The notes beneath the pieces were generated by a model, which made no database searches, was not told where the DNA came from, and was given only the letters and a program-made list of their open reading frames with translations. This document shows, in pieces, positions 25,877 through 33,819 of a stretch of 64,000 nt of DNA. Numbering within the stretch: position 1 is the stretch's first letter; each line of letters begins with the position of its first letter. The stretch is taken from positions 62,001-126,000 of the forward strand of contig JADJTL010000003.1 in the NCBI GenBank assembly GCA_016711215.1, read 5' to 3'. The stretch comes from Pseudomonadota bacterium. Lineage in GTDB: Bacteria > Myxococcota_A > Polyangia > GCA-2747355. The translations under genes and the position numbers were made by a program.

Positions 25877-28621
25877 CTAGCGCAGCGTCTTGACCAGTCG
25901 CGTGACCTCGCCGGCGCGGATCACGACGGTGAACGTCTGCTCGAGGCTCAGCTGGTCGCTGCGCAATTTGATCTTATGCGTCCCAACTGCGAGCTCGAGC
26001 GCGCGCTGGGGTGTGGTCAATCCCGTGTCGCGCCCGTCGACCACGATCTTCGTCCACGGAACCGAGTTGACCAGCAGGTGCCCAGTCGCCTGCGCGTTCC
26101 CGGTCGCTCGCGCCTTCTGCGCAGGCACCGACGCGCTGCTCCTGACAACCGCAACCCTGGGCACCACGCGACCCTGCTTCGCGTCCGCCCGCGCTGCTGC
26201 CTTACTACCCGCTCCAGCCTTGGGCTTCGCCTCCACCTTGGGGTTGGCTACCGGCTTCGGCGTCGGCTTGGCGCTCGCCGCGGGTTTGGGCGCCGGCTTC
26301 GGCGTCGGCTTGGCGCTCGCCGCGGGTTTGGGCGCCGGCTTCGGCGTCGGCTTGGCGCTCGCCGCGGGTTTGGGCGCCGGCTTCGGCGTCGGCTTGGCGC
26401 TCGCCGCGGGTTTGGGCGCCGGCTTCGGCGTCGGCTTGGCGCTCGCCGCGGGTTTGGGCGTCGGCTTCGGCGTCGGCTTCACCCGCGGCTCAGCTCCAGG
26501 CTTCGCCCCCCCGGGGCCGCCCCTCGAAGCGCGGCCGCGCGCCGGCTGAGGCGTGCCAGTCAGTAGCTTCAGCCGCGCCTCGACCGTCACCTCACGCGCG
26601 CCAGAGAAGACGACCGGCGCCGACCAGAGAGCGTAACCAGCGCGCCGCACAGACACGGAGTAGGCGCGCCCGAGCTGGAGCACCGTCTCCGCCGGCGTAC
26701 GGCCCAGGGACTTCGACCCGTCGCCCTCGAGGAGGTAGGCAGCGCCTGGCGGATCGCTGACGACCCGCAACCGCACGCGCTTGTTGGCCAGGACCAGGGA
26801 AACCTGCTCCACCGCGCCGGCAACGACACGCACCTCGCGCGTCACCGCACTGAACTCCGGTGGCTTGCTGACCACGATCCGATGAACGCCCGGCTCGAGG
26901 CGACGGACCCGCATCGGGGTTCGGCCCTCGAGCCGCACGCCGTCGAGCTGCACCTCGGCGCCCACGGGCTCGGTACGTAGCTCCACACCGCCCGACGCCG
27001 CCACGCTCAGCTGGACGCTGACCTGCGTGACCTCGCCAGGTCGCACCTCGACCTCGCCGCTCCAGTTGACGTATTCGGCCCGCCGCACCGAAAGGCCGTG
27101 GGTCCCGCGGCTCAGGCCGTCGATCCTCAAGGGCTGTCGGCGCCCACGATGCGGCTGACCGTCGACGAAGACCTCGACGTCTGCGGGCGTCGTGGTCAGC
27201 TGCAGGCTACCCGCTCGCCGATCGCGAACGAGCAGCACATAGAGCAGGGCCGCGATCACGGCGACCCCCACCGCACCGCTCGCCACGAGCAAGGGCAGCG
27301 CACGACGCCAGGCCGGCACCCAGGCGATCTGTGCGGTCGGGGGCTCCGCCGCGGGCGCGACCCCAGCCGCGTCCGCAGCCTTCTCCTCGGCCGCGATCAC
27401 CGCCGCCGGCTCTACCAACGGTGGCGGCGGCGAGGGCGCGGCCGGGAGCGCGTCGACGGAGGTCGCGGCGTGGGTGATCGCGCCTACCTCGACAGGCGCT
27501 GCTTCAGCGGGCGAGCCTGCGGCGCGATCGAGGTCACCCGGACCATCACGGCCCGTCGCCCGCAGCGGAGCCGTCGGCGGGCCCGGTCGCGCTGGGCCCG
27601 TCGCGCGGACGTGAGGCCGCGGCGCTGGCAGCGCGGCCCGCGCCGGTGCCAACTCCAGCTCCTCATAGCCCTTCAGCTTGCGCTGCTCGTCCTCCATCTC
27701 GCGCGCGAAGACGCGCTTCATCCAGGCCGCGAGATCCTTGCGCGAGTAGAACGCCCCAGAAGCATAAAGGTACGCCTGCAGGTCATCATGGAGCTCAACC
27801 GCGTGCTGATAGCGGTCGTCCGGATCGCGCGCCAGCGCCTGGAGCACGATCTGCTCCAGCTCGTCGCTGATCTTGCGGTTGACCGTGCTGGGACGCGGCA
27901 CCTCCGCGCGACGCACCTGTTCGAGCAGGGCGAAGTCGTCGACGCCTTCGAAGAGCGTCTGCCCCGTCAGCAGCTCATAGAGGATGATGCCAACCGAGAA
28001 GACGTCCGAACGCGCATCCACCGGCAGGCCCCGCACCTGCTCCGGCGACATGTAGCCGACCTTGCCCTTGAGCGCACCCGCCTGCGTTTTCGAGACATTG
28101 CTCGCCGCCTTGACGATCCCGAAATCGATCAGCTTGACCTCGCCCTCATAGGACAAGATCAAGTTTGGCGGGCTGACATCGCGATGCACGAGGTTGAGCG
28201 GTCGCCCCGTGGCGTCACGCTTGCTGTGCGCGTAGTCGAGCCCCTCACAGACCTTCATCACGACGAAGCAGGCCTGACGGATCGGCATCGGATCGGCCTG
28301 CGCTCGACAACGCTCGAAGATCGCGCGCAGGTCCTTGCCCTGCACGTACTCCATCGCGATGAAGTAGGCGCCGTCGACCTGACCGAGGTCGAAGATCTGG
28401 GCGATGTTCGCGTGGTTGAGCTGGACCGCGATCTTCGCCTCATCGATGAACATGTCGATGAAGTGGCGATCGCGACCGAGGTCCTCGAGGATCTTCTTGA
28501 CCGCGACGAGACGCTCAAAGCCGGCATCGTCGGTCGTTCTCGCGCGAAAGACCTCGGCCATTCCGCCGACGTTGATCCGCTCGAGCAGTACATATTTTCC
28601 GAAGGAGGCCGGCAGATTCAC
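25877..28621 (-). CDS. Ser/Thr protein kinase with PEGA repeats
   Basis: 914 aa from GTG 28621, which has GAGGG upstream; the longer frame to 28732 is rejected. The kinase domain (about 8-290) has the Gly loop INVGGMAEVF, VAVKK (Lys 42), catalytic VHRDVSPPNLIL (about 146), DFG 166-168 and MSPEQVRG. A membrane helix (VASGAVGVAVIAALLYVLLV, about 470) separates it from outer domains. At least three PEGA-like beta domains follow, then a Lys/Pro/Ala repeat (14-residue unit KPAPKPAASAKPTP, five copies), and a last PEGA domain (NSVPWTKIVVDGRDTGLTTP). The Pro-rich spacer may cross peptidoglycan. It phosphorylates Thr/Ser targets, possibly the FHA proteins nearby. Confidence 0.94.
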   Translation of the reverse strand: MNLPASFGKYVLLERINVGGMAEVFRARTTDDAGFERLVAVKKILEDLGRDRHFIDMFIDEAKIAVQLNHANIAQIFDLGQVDGAYFIAMEYVQGKDLRAIFERCRAQADPMPIRQACFVVMKVCEGLDYAHSKRDATGRPLNLVHRDVSPPNLILSYEGEVKLIDFGIVKAASNVSKTQAGALKGKVGYMSPEQVRGLPVDARSDVFSVGIILYELLTGQTLFEGVDDFALLEQVRRAEVPRPSTVNRKISDELEQIVLQALARDPDDRYQHAVELHDDLQAYLYASGAFYSRKDLAAWMKRVFAREMEDEQRKLKGYEELELAPARAALPAPRPHVRATGPARPGPPTAPLRATGRDGPGDLDRAAGSPAEAAPVEVGAITHAATSVDALPAAPSPPPPLVEPAAVIAAEEKAADAAGVAPAAEPPTAQIAWVPAWRRALPLLVASGAVGVAVIAALLYVLLVRDRRAGSLQLTTTPADVEVFVDGQPHRGRRQPLRIDGLSRGTHGLSVRRAEYVNWSGEVEVRPGEVTQVSVQLSVAASGGVELRTEPVGAEVQLDGVRLEGRTPMRVRRLEPGVHRIVVSKPPEFSAVTREVRVVAGAVEQVSLVLANKRVRLRVVSDPPGAAYLLEGDGSKSLGRTPAETVLQLGRAYSVSVRRAGYALWSAPVVFSGAREVTVEARLKLLTGTPQPARGRASRGGPGGAKPGAEPRVKPTPKPTPKPAASAKPTPKPAPKPAASAKPTPKPAPKPAASAKPTPKPAPKPAASAKPTPKPAPKPAASAKPTPKPVANPKVEAKPKAGAGSKAAARADAKQGRVVPRVAVVRSSASVPAQKARATGNAQATGHLLVNSVPWTKIVVDGRDTGLTTPQRALELAVGTHKIKLRSDQLSLEQTFTVVIRAGEVTRLVKTLR
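26253..26462 (-). repeat. 42-bp tandem repeat inside the PEGA kinase
   Basis: Five near-identical 42-bp units plus a partial sixth, in frame and encoding the 14-residue Lys/Pro/Ala repeat. Because 42 is a multiple of three, copy-number change would alter spacer length without breaking the reading frame. Confidence 0.93.
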
Positions 28622-28940
28622 GCCACAACCCTCGCGCCCCGGATCCCGCCGCAGGCCGGCAGTTCGGCGCCGCTCATCGCAACAGCAGGGGCTCGGCGCC
28701 CGCGCGCCACCGACTGCCGACAGAGGTCCCAATGGTCCCGGCCACTAATATAGCAGTCGCCGGGGGCGGTCAAACACCCCGCGAGCCTCGCCGGCTGCTC
28801 ACCAGGCTTGTTCCAGAAACGCAGTCGATGCAGACTTCCCTCGCCTTCGCGCAGCGCCAGGGACGGCGAGGTCTGAGTGATCTCGCAGCCGCCCCAGAGT
28901 TCGCCGGGCGACGACGCAGACCACGAAAGGGAGCCTTGCC
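28622..28940. other. Divergent intergenic region, kinase / ccmC
   Basis: About 320 bases without a gene. ORFs on either strand here lack family features. It holds the candidate kinase promoter at 28745-28773 and, before 28941, the ribosome site GGGAG for ccmC. No hairpin-plus-T terminator is seen. Confidence 0.6.
28745..28773 (-). promoter_or_regulatory. Sigma70-like promoter candidate for the PEGA kinase
   Basis: On the minus strand TTGACC (28773-28768) is followed 17 bases later by TATTAG (28750-28745); an overlapping TATATT sits at 15 bases. This is the most AT-rich spot in the spacer and lies about 125 bases before the GTG start. Confidence 0.35.
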
Positions 28941-29624
28941 GTGCCTCGATCGCCCGTCTTCTACCTGCTCGCGCTGTGCACGGCCCTCGGCTTCGCCGTG
29001 GCGCCCTATCTGATCTTCGTCGTGGCGCCGCAGGAGCCAACGATGGGGTTGATTCAGAAAGTGTTCTACTTCCACGTGCCCTGCGCCTGGGCCATGTTCC
29101 TCGGCGCGGTCCTCGCCGGGGGCGCGGGCGCGCGCTACCTCTTTACCGGCGGACGCCAGGGCGAGGCGCTCGGAACCGCGGCCGCCGAGCTGGCCGTCCT
29201 CTTCGGCCTGCTGGTGCTGATCACCGGGCCGCTGTGGGCGAAGGTCGCGTGGGGTCACTACTGGGTCTGGGACGTCCGCCTGACAACGATGCTCCTGCTC
29301 TTCCTGATCTTCGTCGCGGTGCTCTTGGCGCGGCGCTACTCAGGACCCCGGAGCAAGCAGATTGCCGCCGCGCTTGCGCTCTTCGGCGCCGCCGACGTGC
29401 CCCTGATCTACATCTCGGTGCGCATCTGGAACACGATCCATCCCAAGACCTCCGTCGTACCCACGCTCAGCGGGTCGATGCGCTTGGCCTTCTTCGTCAG
29501 CCTCGGCGCCTTCACCCTGCTCTTCTTCATGCTGCTGTGGCTACGACTGCTCGTCGAGCGCAGCAACGGCGCGCTCGATGAGCTGCTCGTCGCCGCCGAG
29601 GAGCGGGCCGCTGATCGCGGCTGA
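28941..29624 (+). CDS. ccmC: Heme exporter / cytochrome c maturation protein CcmC
   Basis: 227 aa from GTG 28941, with GGGAG upstream. It has six predicted membrane helices and the tryptophan-rich heme-binding motif WGHYWVWDVRLT between helices. Flanking His residues are FYFHVPCAW and WNTIHPKTS, as expected for the CcmC branch of the heme-handling protein family. It presents heme on the periplasmic side for delivery to CcmE. A CcmD-like gene follows, but CcmA, CcmB, CcmE and CcmF are not in the window. Confidence 0.93.
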   Translation: MPRSPVFYLLALCTALGFAVAPYLIFVVAPQEPTMGLIQKVFYFHVPCAWAMFLGAVLAGGAGARYLFTGGRQGEALGTAAAELAVLFGLLVLITGPLWAKVAWGHYWVWDVRLTTMLLLFLIFVAVLLARRYSGPRSKQIAAALALFGAADVPLIYISVRIWNTIHPKTSVVPTLSGSMRLAFFVSLGAFTLLFFMLLWLRLLVERSNGALDELLVAAEERAADRG

Positions 29625-29698
29625 ACGCGCGAGGTCCGCGGGGGATTGCTTTGCCAGCCCGGCGCGCCGCAACCTCGGCGCGCGCGAAGGAGTTACCG

Positions 29699-29986
29699 AT
29701 GAATGCGCATTTTGCCCGCTGCTCTGCCTGGGTCGCCGCGTTGCTGACCCTCATCGACGCGGCCGCTGCCTTCGCCGAGGACTACGCCGACTATGACCCC
29801 GCCACTGCGGTCCCCGAGGTCTCCGCGCCGCTCTTCGTCGTGCTGGCGTACTCAGCGATCTGGCTCTGTGTGGTCGGCTTCTGCGTGATGATCTGGCGTC
29901 GCCAACGCCGCATCGAGCTCCAGCTCGCCGAGCTGCAACAGTCTCTGGCCGGCGAGACCGCGACCCCTCCTGAGCGGAGCGCCTAG
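29699..29986 (+). CDS. CcmD-like small membrane protein
   Basis: 95 aa from ATG 29699 with AAGGAG upstream. A signal-like N-terminus (WVAALLTLIDAAAAFAED) leads to a single helix (APLFVVLAYSAIWLCVVGFCVMIW). Then comes a basic, coiled-coil tail (RRQRRIELQLAELQQSLAG). This single helix plus RRQRxIExxLxEL tail is the CcmD pattern. Position directly after ccmC supports it. The N-terminal extension with a cleavable-looking signal is longer than in typical CcmD (about 50-60 aa). Confidence 0.75.
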   Translation: MNAHFARCSAWVAALLTLIDAAAAFAEDYADYDPATAVPEVSAPLFVVLAYSAIWLCVVGFCVMIWRRQRRIELQLAELQQSLAGETATPPERSA

Positions 29987-30146
29987 CGGCCCACCAGGCT
30001 CTTGATCCCGGCGCGAGGCAAGGCTTCGCGACCCGAGCCCCGGGTCGAGAAGAAGGCTCCTCAGCTCCGCTCGATGCGCGTCCCCCCGCCGCGGCCTCGG
30101 GCGGCAGCCCCACGCATCGCTCGGTCCGTCGCCCATCGCTGCGCTG

Positions 30147-30845
30147 CTAGCGAGCAACCGCAGCCCAGCCTTGGGCGCGCGCTTCCCCGACCCGCTGCAG
30201 CAACCCGATCAGCGATCCCTGCTGACGATTGGCCTCCGCCAGCGCATCCGAGGCTGTCTCGGCCCGTTGACTGGCGCGCTCGATCTCCACCTGCCCTGCG
30301 GCCTTCTCGCGTTCAACCCCCGCAGAGGCGATCCGCAGCGGATCCACCCGCGCCAGCGCGTCTAGCATCTTCCCTGCCCCGTTGCTCCAGGCACTGGCGG
30401 TCCTCAGGTCTTTGATCGCCTCGACCTGCGGATCCAGCGGTCCTCCCACTGGGGCGCCAGCGCCGAGGGGCTCCGCGAGCTTCGAGTCGAGCCGCACCTG
30501 CGCGAGCGACCCCAGTTCGCCCTCGGCGCGCGCCGCCGCGAGGTCATTGAGCCCGCTCTTGACGGAAGCGGCGCTGGCGGCGACACCCACGGCCGCCTGG
30601 AAGACACCGGACCAAAGAGCGTTCCCGGCCAGCTCGCGCAGCTTCGCGACCTGACCCTCCTGCAGCGCGATGCGCTCGTGGTGCGCCTCCGCGCGTTGGG
30701 CCCGCGCGTCGCGCCGCGCCTGCTGCGCATCCTTCAGGGCGACCACCGCGGCGACCACCTCGGGGTCGCTACCCGCGATCCCCGCGCCCAGACCGAGCGG
30801 CCCGGCCGCCGCGCGGCCCGCCGCACCAATGCTGCTCGATTCCAT
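30147..30845 (-). CDS. T3SS minor translocator candidate (SctB / YopD-like)
   Basis: 232 aa from ATG 30845, preceded by GGAGCGAGG; an extension to 30911 is rejected. One hydrophobic segment (about residues 75-96, GNALWSGVFQAAVGVAASAA) is flanked by long Ala/Gln/Arg-rich helices (about 33-72 and 175-222) with coiled-coil character. That is the layout of the one-helix translocator YopD/PopD/IpaC. There is no signal peptide. It starts 4 bases after the SctE-like gene and is last in the operon, exactly where yopD lies. Direct sequence similarity is weak by eye, so the call rests on architecture and gene order. Confidence 0.65.
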   Translation of the reverse strand: MESSSIGAAGRAAAGPLGLGAGIAGSDPEVVAAVVALKDAQQARRDARAQRAEAHHERIALQEGQVAKLRELAGNALWSGVFQAAVGVAASAASVKSGLNDLAAARAEGELGSLAQVRLDSKLAEPLGAGAPVGGPLDPQVEAIKDLRTASAWSNGAGKMLDALARVDPLRIASAGVEREKAAGQVEIERASQRAETASDALAEANRQQGSLIGLLQRVGEARAQGWAAVAR

Positions 30846-30849
30846 GACT

Positions 30850-32028
30850 TCACCTCGCTCCAGCAACCGCGGCTGCGGTCGCTGCTTCGTTAATTTCCAG
30901 TGACCGCACAATCAGCTCCACCGCGCGCGTCTGCGCGTCCATCACGGTGCGCAAAATATCGCGCTCGTCGTCGCTGCTCTGAAACAGGCGCTCAGCCCAC
31001 GCCCGCAGCTCCGCGAGCCCCGCCTCGGCGTTGCCGGCGTCGCGCTCGGCCAGCCCCTGGGGTGCCTGGAACGCTGCCGCGGTGCCCCCTGCCACGCCTG
31101 GGACGATCTGATTCGCCAGCTTGATCCCGCTCGCCGCGCTCTCACCAACAACCTTGGTCAGCGCGGAGGCACCCTGACCCGCGCCGCCGAGAAAGCCTGC
31201 GCCAGCCGATAGTGCGGCCCCCGCCAGGCCGAGCCCAAGAGCCGTCCATTTGGCCTCGCTGCTGTCGGAAACTGAGCTGGTCACGAGGGAGGCCAGCATC
31301 AACGCCGCGCCGGCGATCAACAGCGGATTGCCGGAGAGCGCGCCGGCCGCAATCGTGACCGCCGCAGCCACCGCTTTCAGCACGCTGATCACCTTGCCCC
31401 AGAAGTGCGATTTCCTCGCGGCTCGGGCGCGCTTCGCGATCTCGTCGATCTGTCTCCGCGTTTGGGCCTGCTGCTGTTTCAGGTTGCTCTTGATCTGGCC
31501 GCGCGCGTCCTCCGAGCGTTGGGTCGTCTGCTCGTTCTGCAGGCGCATTAGCTCCCCCAAGGCATCGCCGAGCGACGCGGTGCCCGACTGCAGGGTCCTC
31601 GTCGCCAACTCGAGCTTGGCGCTGGCGCTCGCAAGCGCGGGCGACGCCACCCGCGTCGCCGCGCGCTGAAGCTGACTCAGCGCCTCGACGGTGCTGGCGA
31701 TCAACTCGCTCAGCTCTTGGGGCACGGCGCCTGCTGCGCCCTGCGCGGCGATCACGCCCGCGCCCTTCGCGGTGGCGCTCGCCTCTCCCGGCGCTGCGAC
31801 GCTTGCGCCGCCCTTGCTCGTGATCCCGCCCTTGCTCGCGGTCCCGCCCTTGCTCGTGGTCCCGCCCTTGCTCGCGGTCCCGCCCTTGCTCGCGGTCCCG
31901 CCCTTCGCCTTGGCGGCGGCCGGGCTCGGCGGCGCCTTCGCCGCCGCGTTGGTGCGACCGGCTGGCGCCCCGGGCTCGCGCGCGGCGACCGCTGCTCGCA
32001 CTGCTGGGGTTGCGGCGACGCTAGGCAT
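30850..32028 (-). CDS. sctE: T3SS major translocator (SctE / YopB-SipB-like)
   Basis: 392 aa from ATG 32028, with GGAGG upstream. The start overlaps the chaperone stop. A low-complexity N-terminus has six KGGT/AS-type hexapeptides (about 43-75). A coiled coil (about 105-205, GQIKSNLKQQQAQTRRQIDE) precedes a two-helix hydrophobic hairpin (about 211-253 and 264-283: HFWGKVISVLKAVAAAVTIA, GNPLLIAGAALMLASLVTSS). This is the signature of YopB/SipB pore formers. A C-terminal amphipathic helix (QTRAVELIVRSLEINEAAT) follows. There is no signal peptide, as expected for a type III substrate. It would insert into the target-cell membrane. Confidence 0.82.
   Translation of the reverse strand: MPSVAATPAVRAAVAAREPGAPAGRTNAAAKAPPSPAAAKAKGGTASKGGTASKGGTTSKGGTASKGGITSKGGASVAAPGEASATAKGAGVIAAQGAAGAVPQELSELIASTVEALSQLQRAATRVASPALASASAKLELATRTLQSGTASLGDALGELMRLQNEQTTQRSEDARGQIKSNLKQQQAQTRRQIDEIAKRARAARKSHFWGKVISVLKAVAAAVTIAAGALSGNPLLIAGAALMLASLVTSSVSDSSEAKWTALGLGLAGAALSAGAGFLGGAGQGASALTKVVGESAASGIKLANQIVPGVAGGTAAAFQAPQGLAERDAGNAEAGLAELRAWAERLFQSSDDERDILRTVMDAQTRAVELIVRSLEINEAATAAAVAGAR
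31809..31898 (-). repeat. 18-bp tandem repeat in sctE
   Basis: Five 18-bp units with one or two differences, in frame, encoding KGGTAS / KGGTTS / KGGITS near the translocator N-terminus. Copy changes would keep the frame. Confidence 0.9.
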
Positions 32029-32536
32029 GCTCGCCTCCCACGCCCTGAGCTGAGGCGCTGCGCTGCGCGCCCGGATTCACCCCTGGGTTGCTAACAACCT
32101 CTTGCTGGAGAGCGCAACGCTCGGCGAGGCGGAGCAGGTCCCTCCCCAACTCGGCCTGACCCAGCTGCGCCAGACTGCGCGCCTCGCTGCAGGTCGCGGC
32201 GCTGTCGCGGCCGCTGAGGAGCGCGAGCACCTCGAAACAAGCGACCGCCAGCGCGTGCTGGCCAAGGCGCTGCTGGAGTCCGGCCAACGCCCGCCAATGA
32301 GCCGCCTGCAGCGGGTCGTAGGCGATCAGGAGTCCATAGAGCCCTGCGGCCTCAGCCAGCTCGCCGCTGCGGCGCAGTTCCTCGGCCACATCGCTCACGG
32401 CAAGCAGCTCGTCGTCGGTCAGTCCGGCAATCTGGCGTAGGGTCAAGGTCCCTGCCCGCAGTCCCTCGGCGGCGAAGGCACCCAGCTCGCCCCAGGCGTC
32501 CCTCGTCGTCGCCTTCCCATCTTGCGCTCCTCGCAT
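32021..32536 (-). CDS. sycD: T3SS translocator chaperone (SycD / LcrH family)
   Basis: 171 aa from ATG 32536 with a strong GGGGGAGGA site. A longer start at 32632 overlaps the neighbour and is rejected. The core LTLRQIAGLTDDELLAVSDV, AEELRRSGELAEAAGLYGLL, DPLQAAHWRALAGLQQRLGQ and HALAVACFEVLALLSGRDS forms three TPRs in the LcrH/SycD arrangement. The final helix ends in LGQAELGRDLLRLAERCAL. It keeps the two hydrophobic translocators soluble in the cytosol before export. Its place, immediately upstream of and overlapping sctE, is the usual one. Confidence 0.85.
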   Translation of the reverse strand: MRGAQDGKATTRDAWGELGAFAAEGLRAGTLTLRQIAGLTDDELLAVSDVAEELRRSGELAEAAGLYGLLIAYDPLQAAHWRALAGLQQRLGQHALAVACFEVLALLSGRDSAATCSEARSLAQLGQAELGRDLLRLAERCALQQEVVSNPGVNPGAQRSASAQGVGGEHA

Positions 32537-32576
32537 CGCAATCCTCCCCCCTTGCTTCGCGCGCCGGCACCGAGGC

Positions 32577-33191
32577 CTAGCGCAGGTTGTTGATGATGCC
32601 GGCCTGCGTCTCGCTGTGCTTCTTGCTGACATTGCTCAGCCATTGGATCATGTTCGAGCGCTTGTTCATCAGGTTGTTGAGGTCGATCATGCGCACCTCG
32701 CGCTCCGTATCGAGCCCCTGTTGAAGTCCCTCCAGGCGGCGAATCTCCGCGTCCAAGACGCTCCCGCTCACCTCGAAGCCCTCCTTGCCGTCGGGGCCCT
32801 TCGGCAGCGGCACGACGCCGTCCAACAGGGCTCCGTCGTCCGCCACCTCGATCCGGCTCGTCACCGTGTTGACCGAGATGTCGAGCGGCGTCAGGTCGTC
32901 GCGCGTGAGCGAGGGCACCGGCTTGGTGACCTCGTCCTTGCCCTTGTTTTCGGTGCGCAGTTGAGCCAGCGCCTGGCGCAGCACCGCCACCCGCTTGCTG
33001 ATCACGTCGCGTGCCGCGGAGGTCAGCTGCACGTCGCGCAGGGCTTGCGCGATGCGGCCATCTTGGACCCTGATCTCCTCGGCCATCACCACTGCCGCCA
33101 GGTCGCCGTCGCTCGTCAGCGCCATCCGCTCGCCGAGCCCCTGTATGTACCGGTCGATCGAAACCCGCCCGTTGCCCTCGACTGCCTGCAT
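32577..33191 (-). CDS. T3SS needle-tip / filament protein candidate (SctA position)
   Basis: 204 aa from ATG 33191, with GCGAGGGAA upstream. It is hydrophilic, has no signal peptide and no Cys, and has helical ends around a middle (about 90-150) of mixed strands. The C-terminal helix LNNLMNKRSNMIQWLSNVSK plus the final IINNLR resembles by eye the end helix of EspA/SseB-type filament and tip proteins. Order in the operon puts it where lcrV/pcrV (tip) lies, directly ahead of the SycD chaperone. I cannot tell LcrV-like from EspA-like without a structure search. Confidence 0.6.
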   Translation of the reverse strand: MQAVEGNGRVSIDRYIQGLGERMALTSDGDLAAVVMAEEIRVQDGRIAQALRDVQLTSAARDVISKRVAVLRQALAQLRTENKGKDEVTKPVPSLTRDDLTPLDISVNTVTSRIEVADDGALLDGVVPLPKGPDGKEGFEVSGSVLDAEIRRLEGLQQGLDTEREVRMIDLNNLMNKRSNMIQWLSNVSKKHSETQAGIINNLR

Positions 33192-33244
33192 GATGTTCCC
33201 TCGCTTGTCTCGAGTTGGCGGCGGGCCAGGGTCGCTCCCTAGCC

Positions 33245-33628
33245 CTAGCCGCGAAGCAGCGCCGGTCCCATCCGACCGGCGAGCGTGGTGAATTCCATCC
33301 GCGTGAGCTCGTCCCAGCTGGCCCGACCACCGCCATCGATCGCGGCGAGCTGTCGCCCCAGCTCGTGTACGCGCTCAGGGCAGTGCAGACTGGCAGCCCG
33401 TACGCGCTGCCAGTCTGACTCCCGCTCCAGGCCCAGGCGCCGATAAGCCTGCTGCAGCTCGCGCTCGAGCTGTTGATGGTGCGCCTGTAGCCGTCGCCAT
33501 GCGGCGTCGAGCTTGGCGGCGCGCGCGGCGCCGGAAGCCTCGGCGCCTGCTGCGCTTCTCACCGCCGTCTGGGCCCCCACGAAGGGAGCCGGCTGCCCCA
33601 GACCCGCGCTGCTTGCCTTCGCGTCCAT
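33245..33628 (-). CDS. Small coiled-coil protein heading the translocon operon (LcrG position)
   Basis: 127 aa from ATG 33628 with AAGGGGGAA upstream. An Ala/Gly-rich N-terminus leads to a charged helix (WRRLQAHHQQLERELQQAYR). The end is WDELTRMEFTTLAGRMGP. It is soluble and unrecognised by family. The equivalent position in lcrG-lcrV-lcrH-yopB-yopD holds LcrG, a small helical partner of the tip protein. That role is inferred only from gene order, size and helicity. Confidence 0.55.
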   Translation of the reverse strand: MDAKASSAGLGQPAPFVGAQTAVRSAAGAEASGAARAAKLDAAWRRLQAHHQQLERELQQAYRRLGLERESDWQRVRAASLHCPERVHELGRQLAAIDGGGRASWDELTRMEFTTLAGRMGPALLRG

Positions 33629-33819
33629 CGTTCCCCCTTGGTGCGCGCTTTATCGGCCGCCGGGCCTATCGGTTGCGCGGTGGTCGTGAGACTGCGTCAA
33701 AGAGGCATCGAGGAAGGCGGCGCTGGACGGGCTCGGCCTCGCCGGCTAGGCTGCGCCAGCGCCTCGACTGGCGAGGCTGGCCATCACGCAGGGCGCCACC
33801 TAACTGCGCCTCACGCACC

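Noticed and set aside
26253..26462. CRISPR-like array
   Set aside because: Contiguous 42-bp units without spacers, in frame inside a kinase gene.
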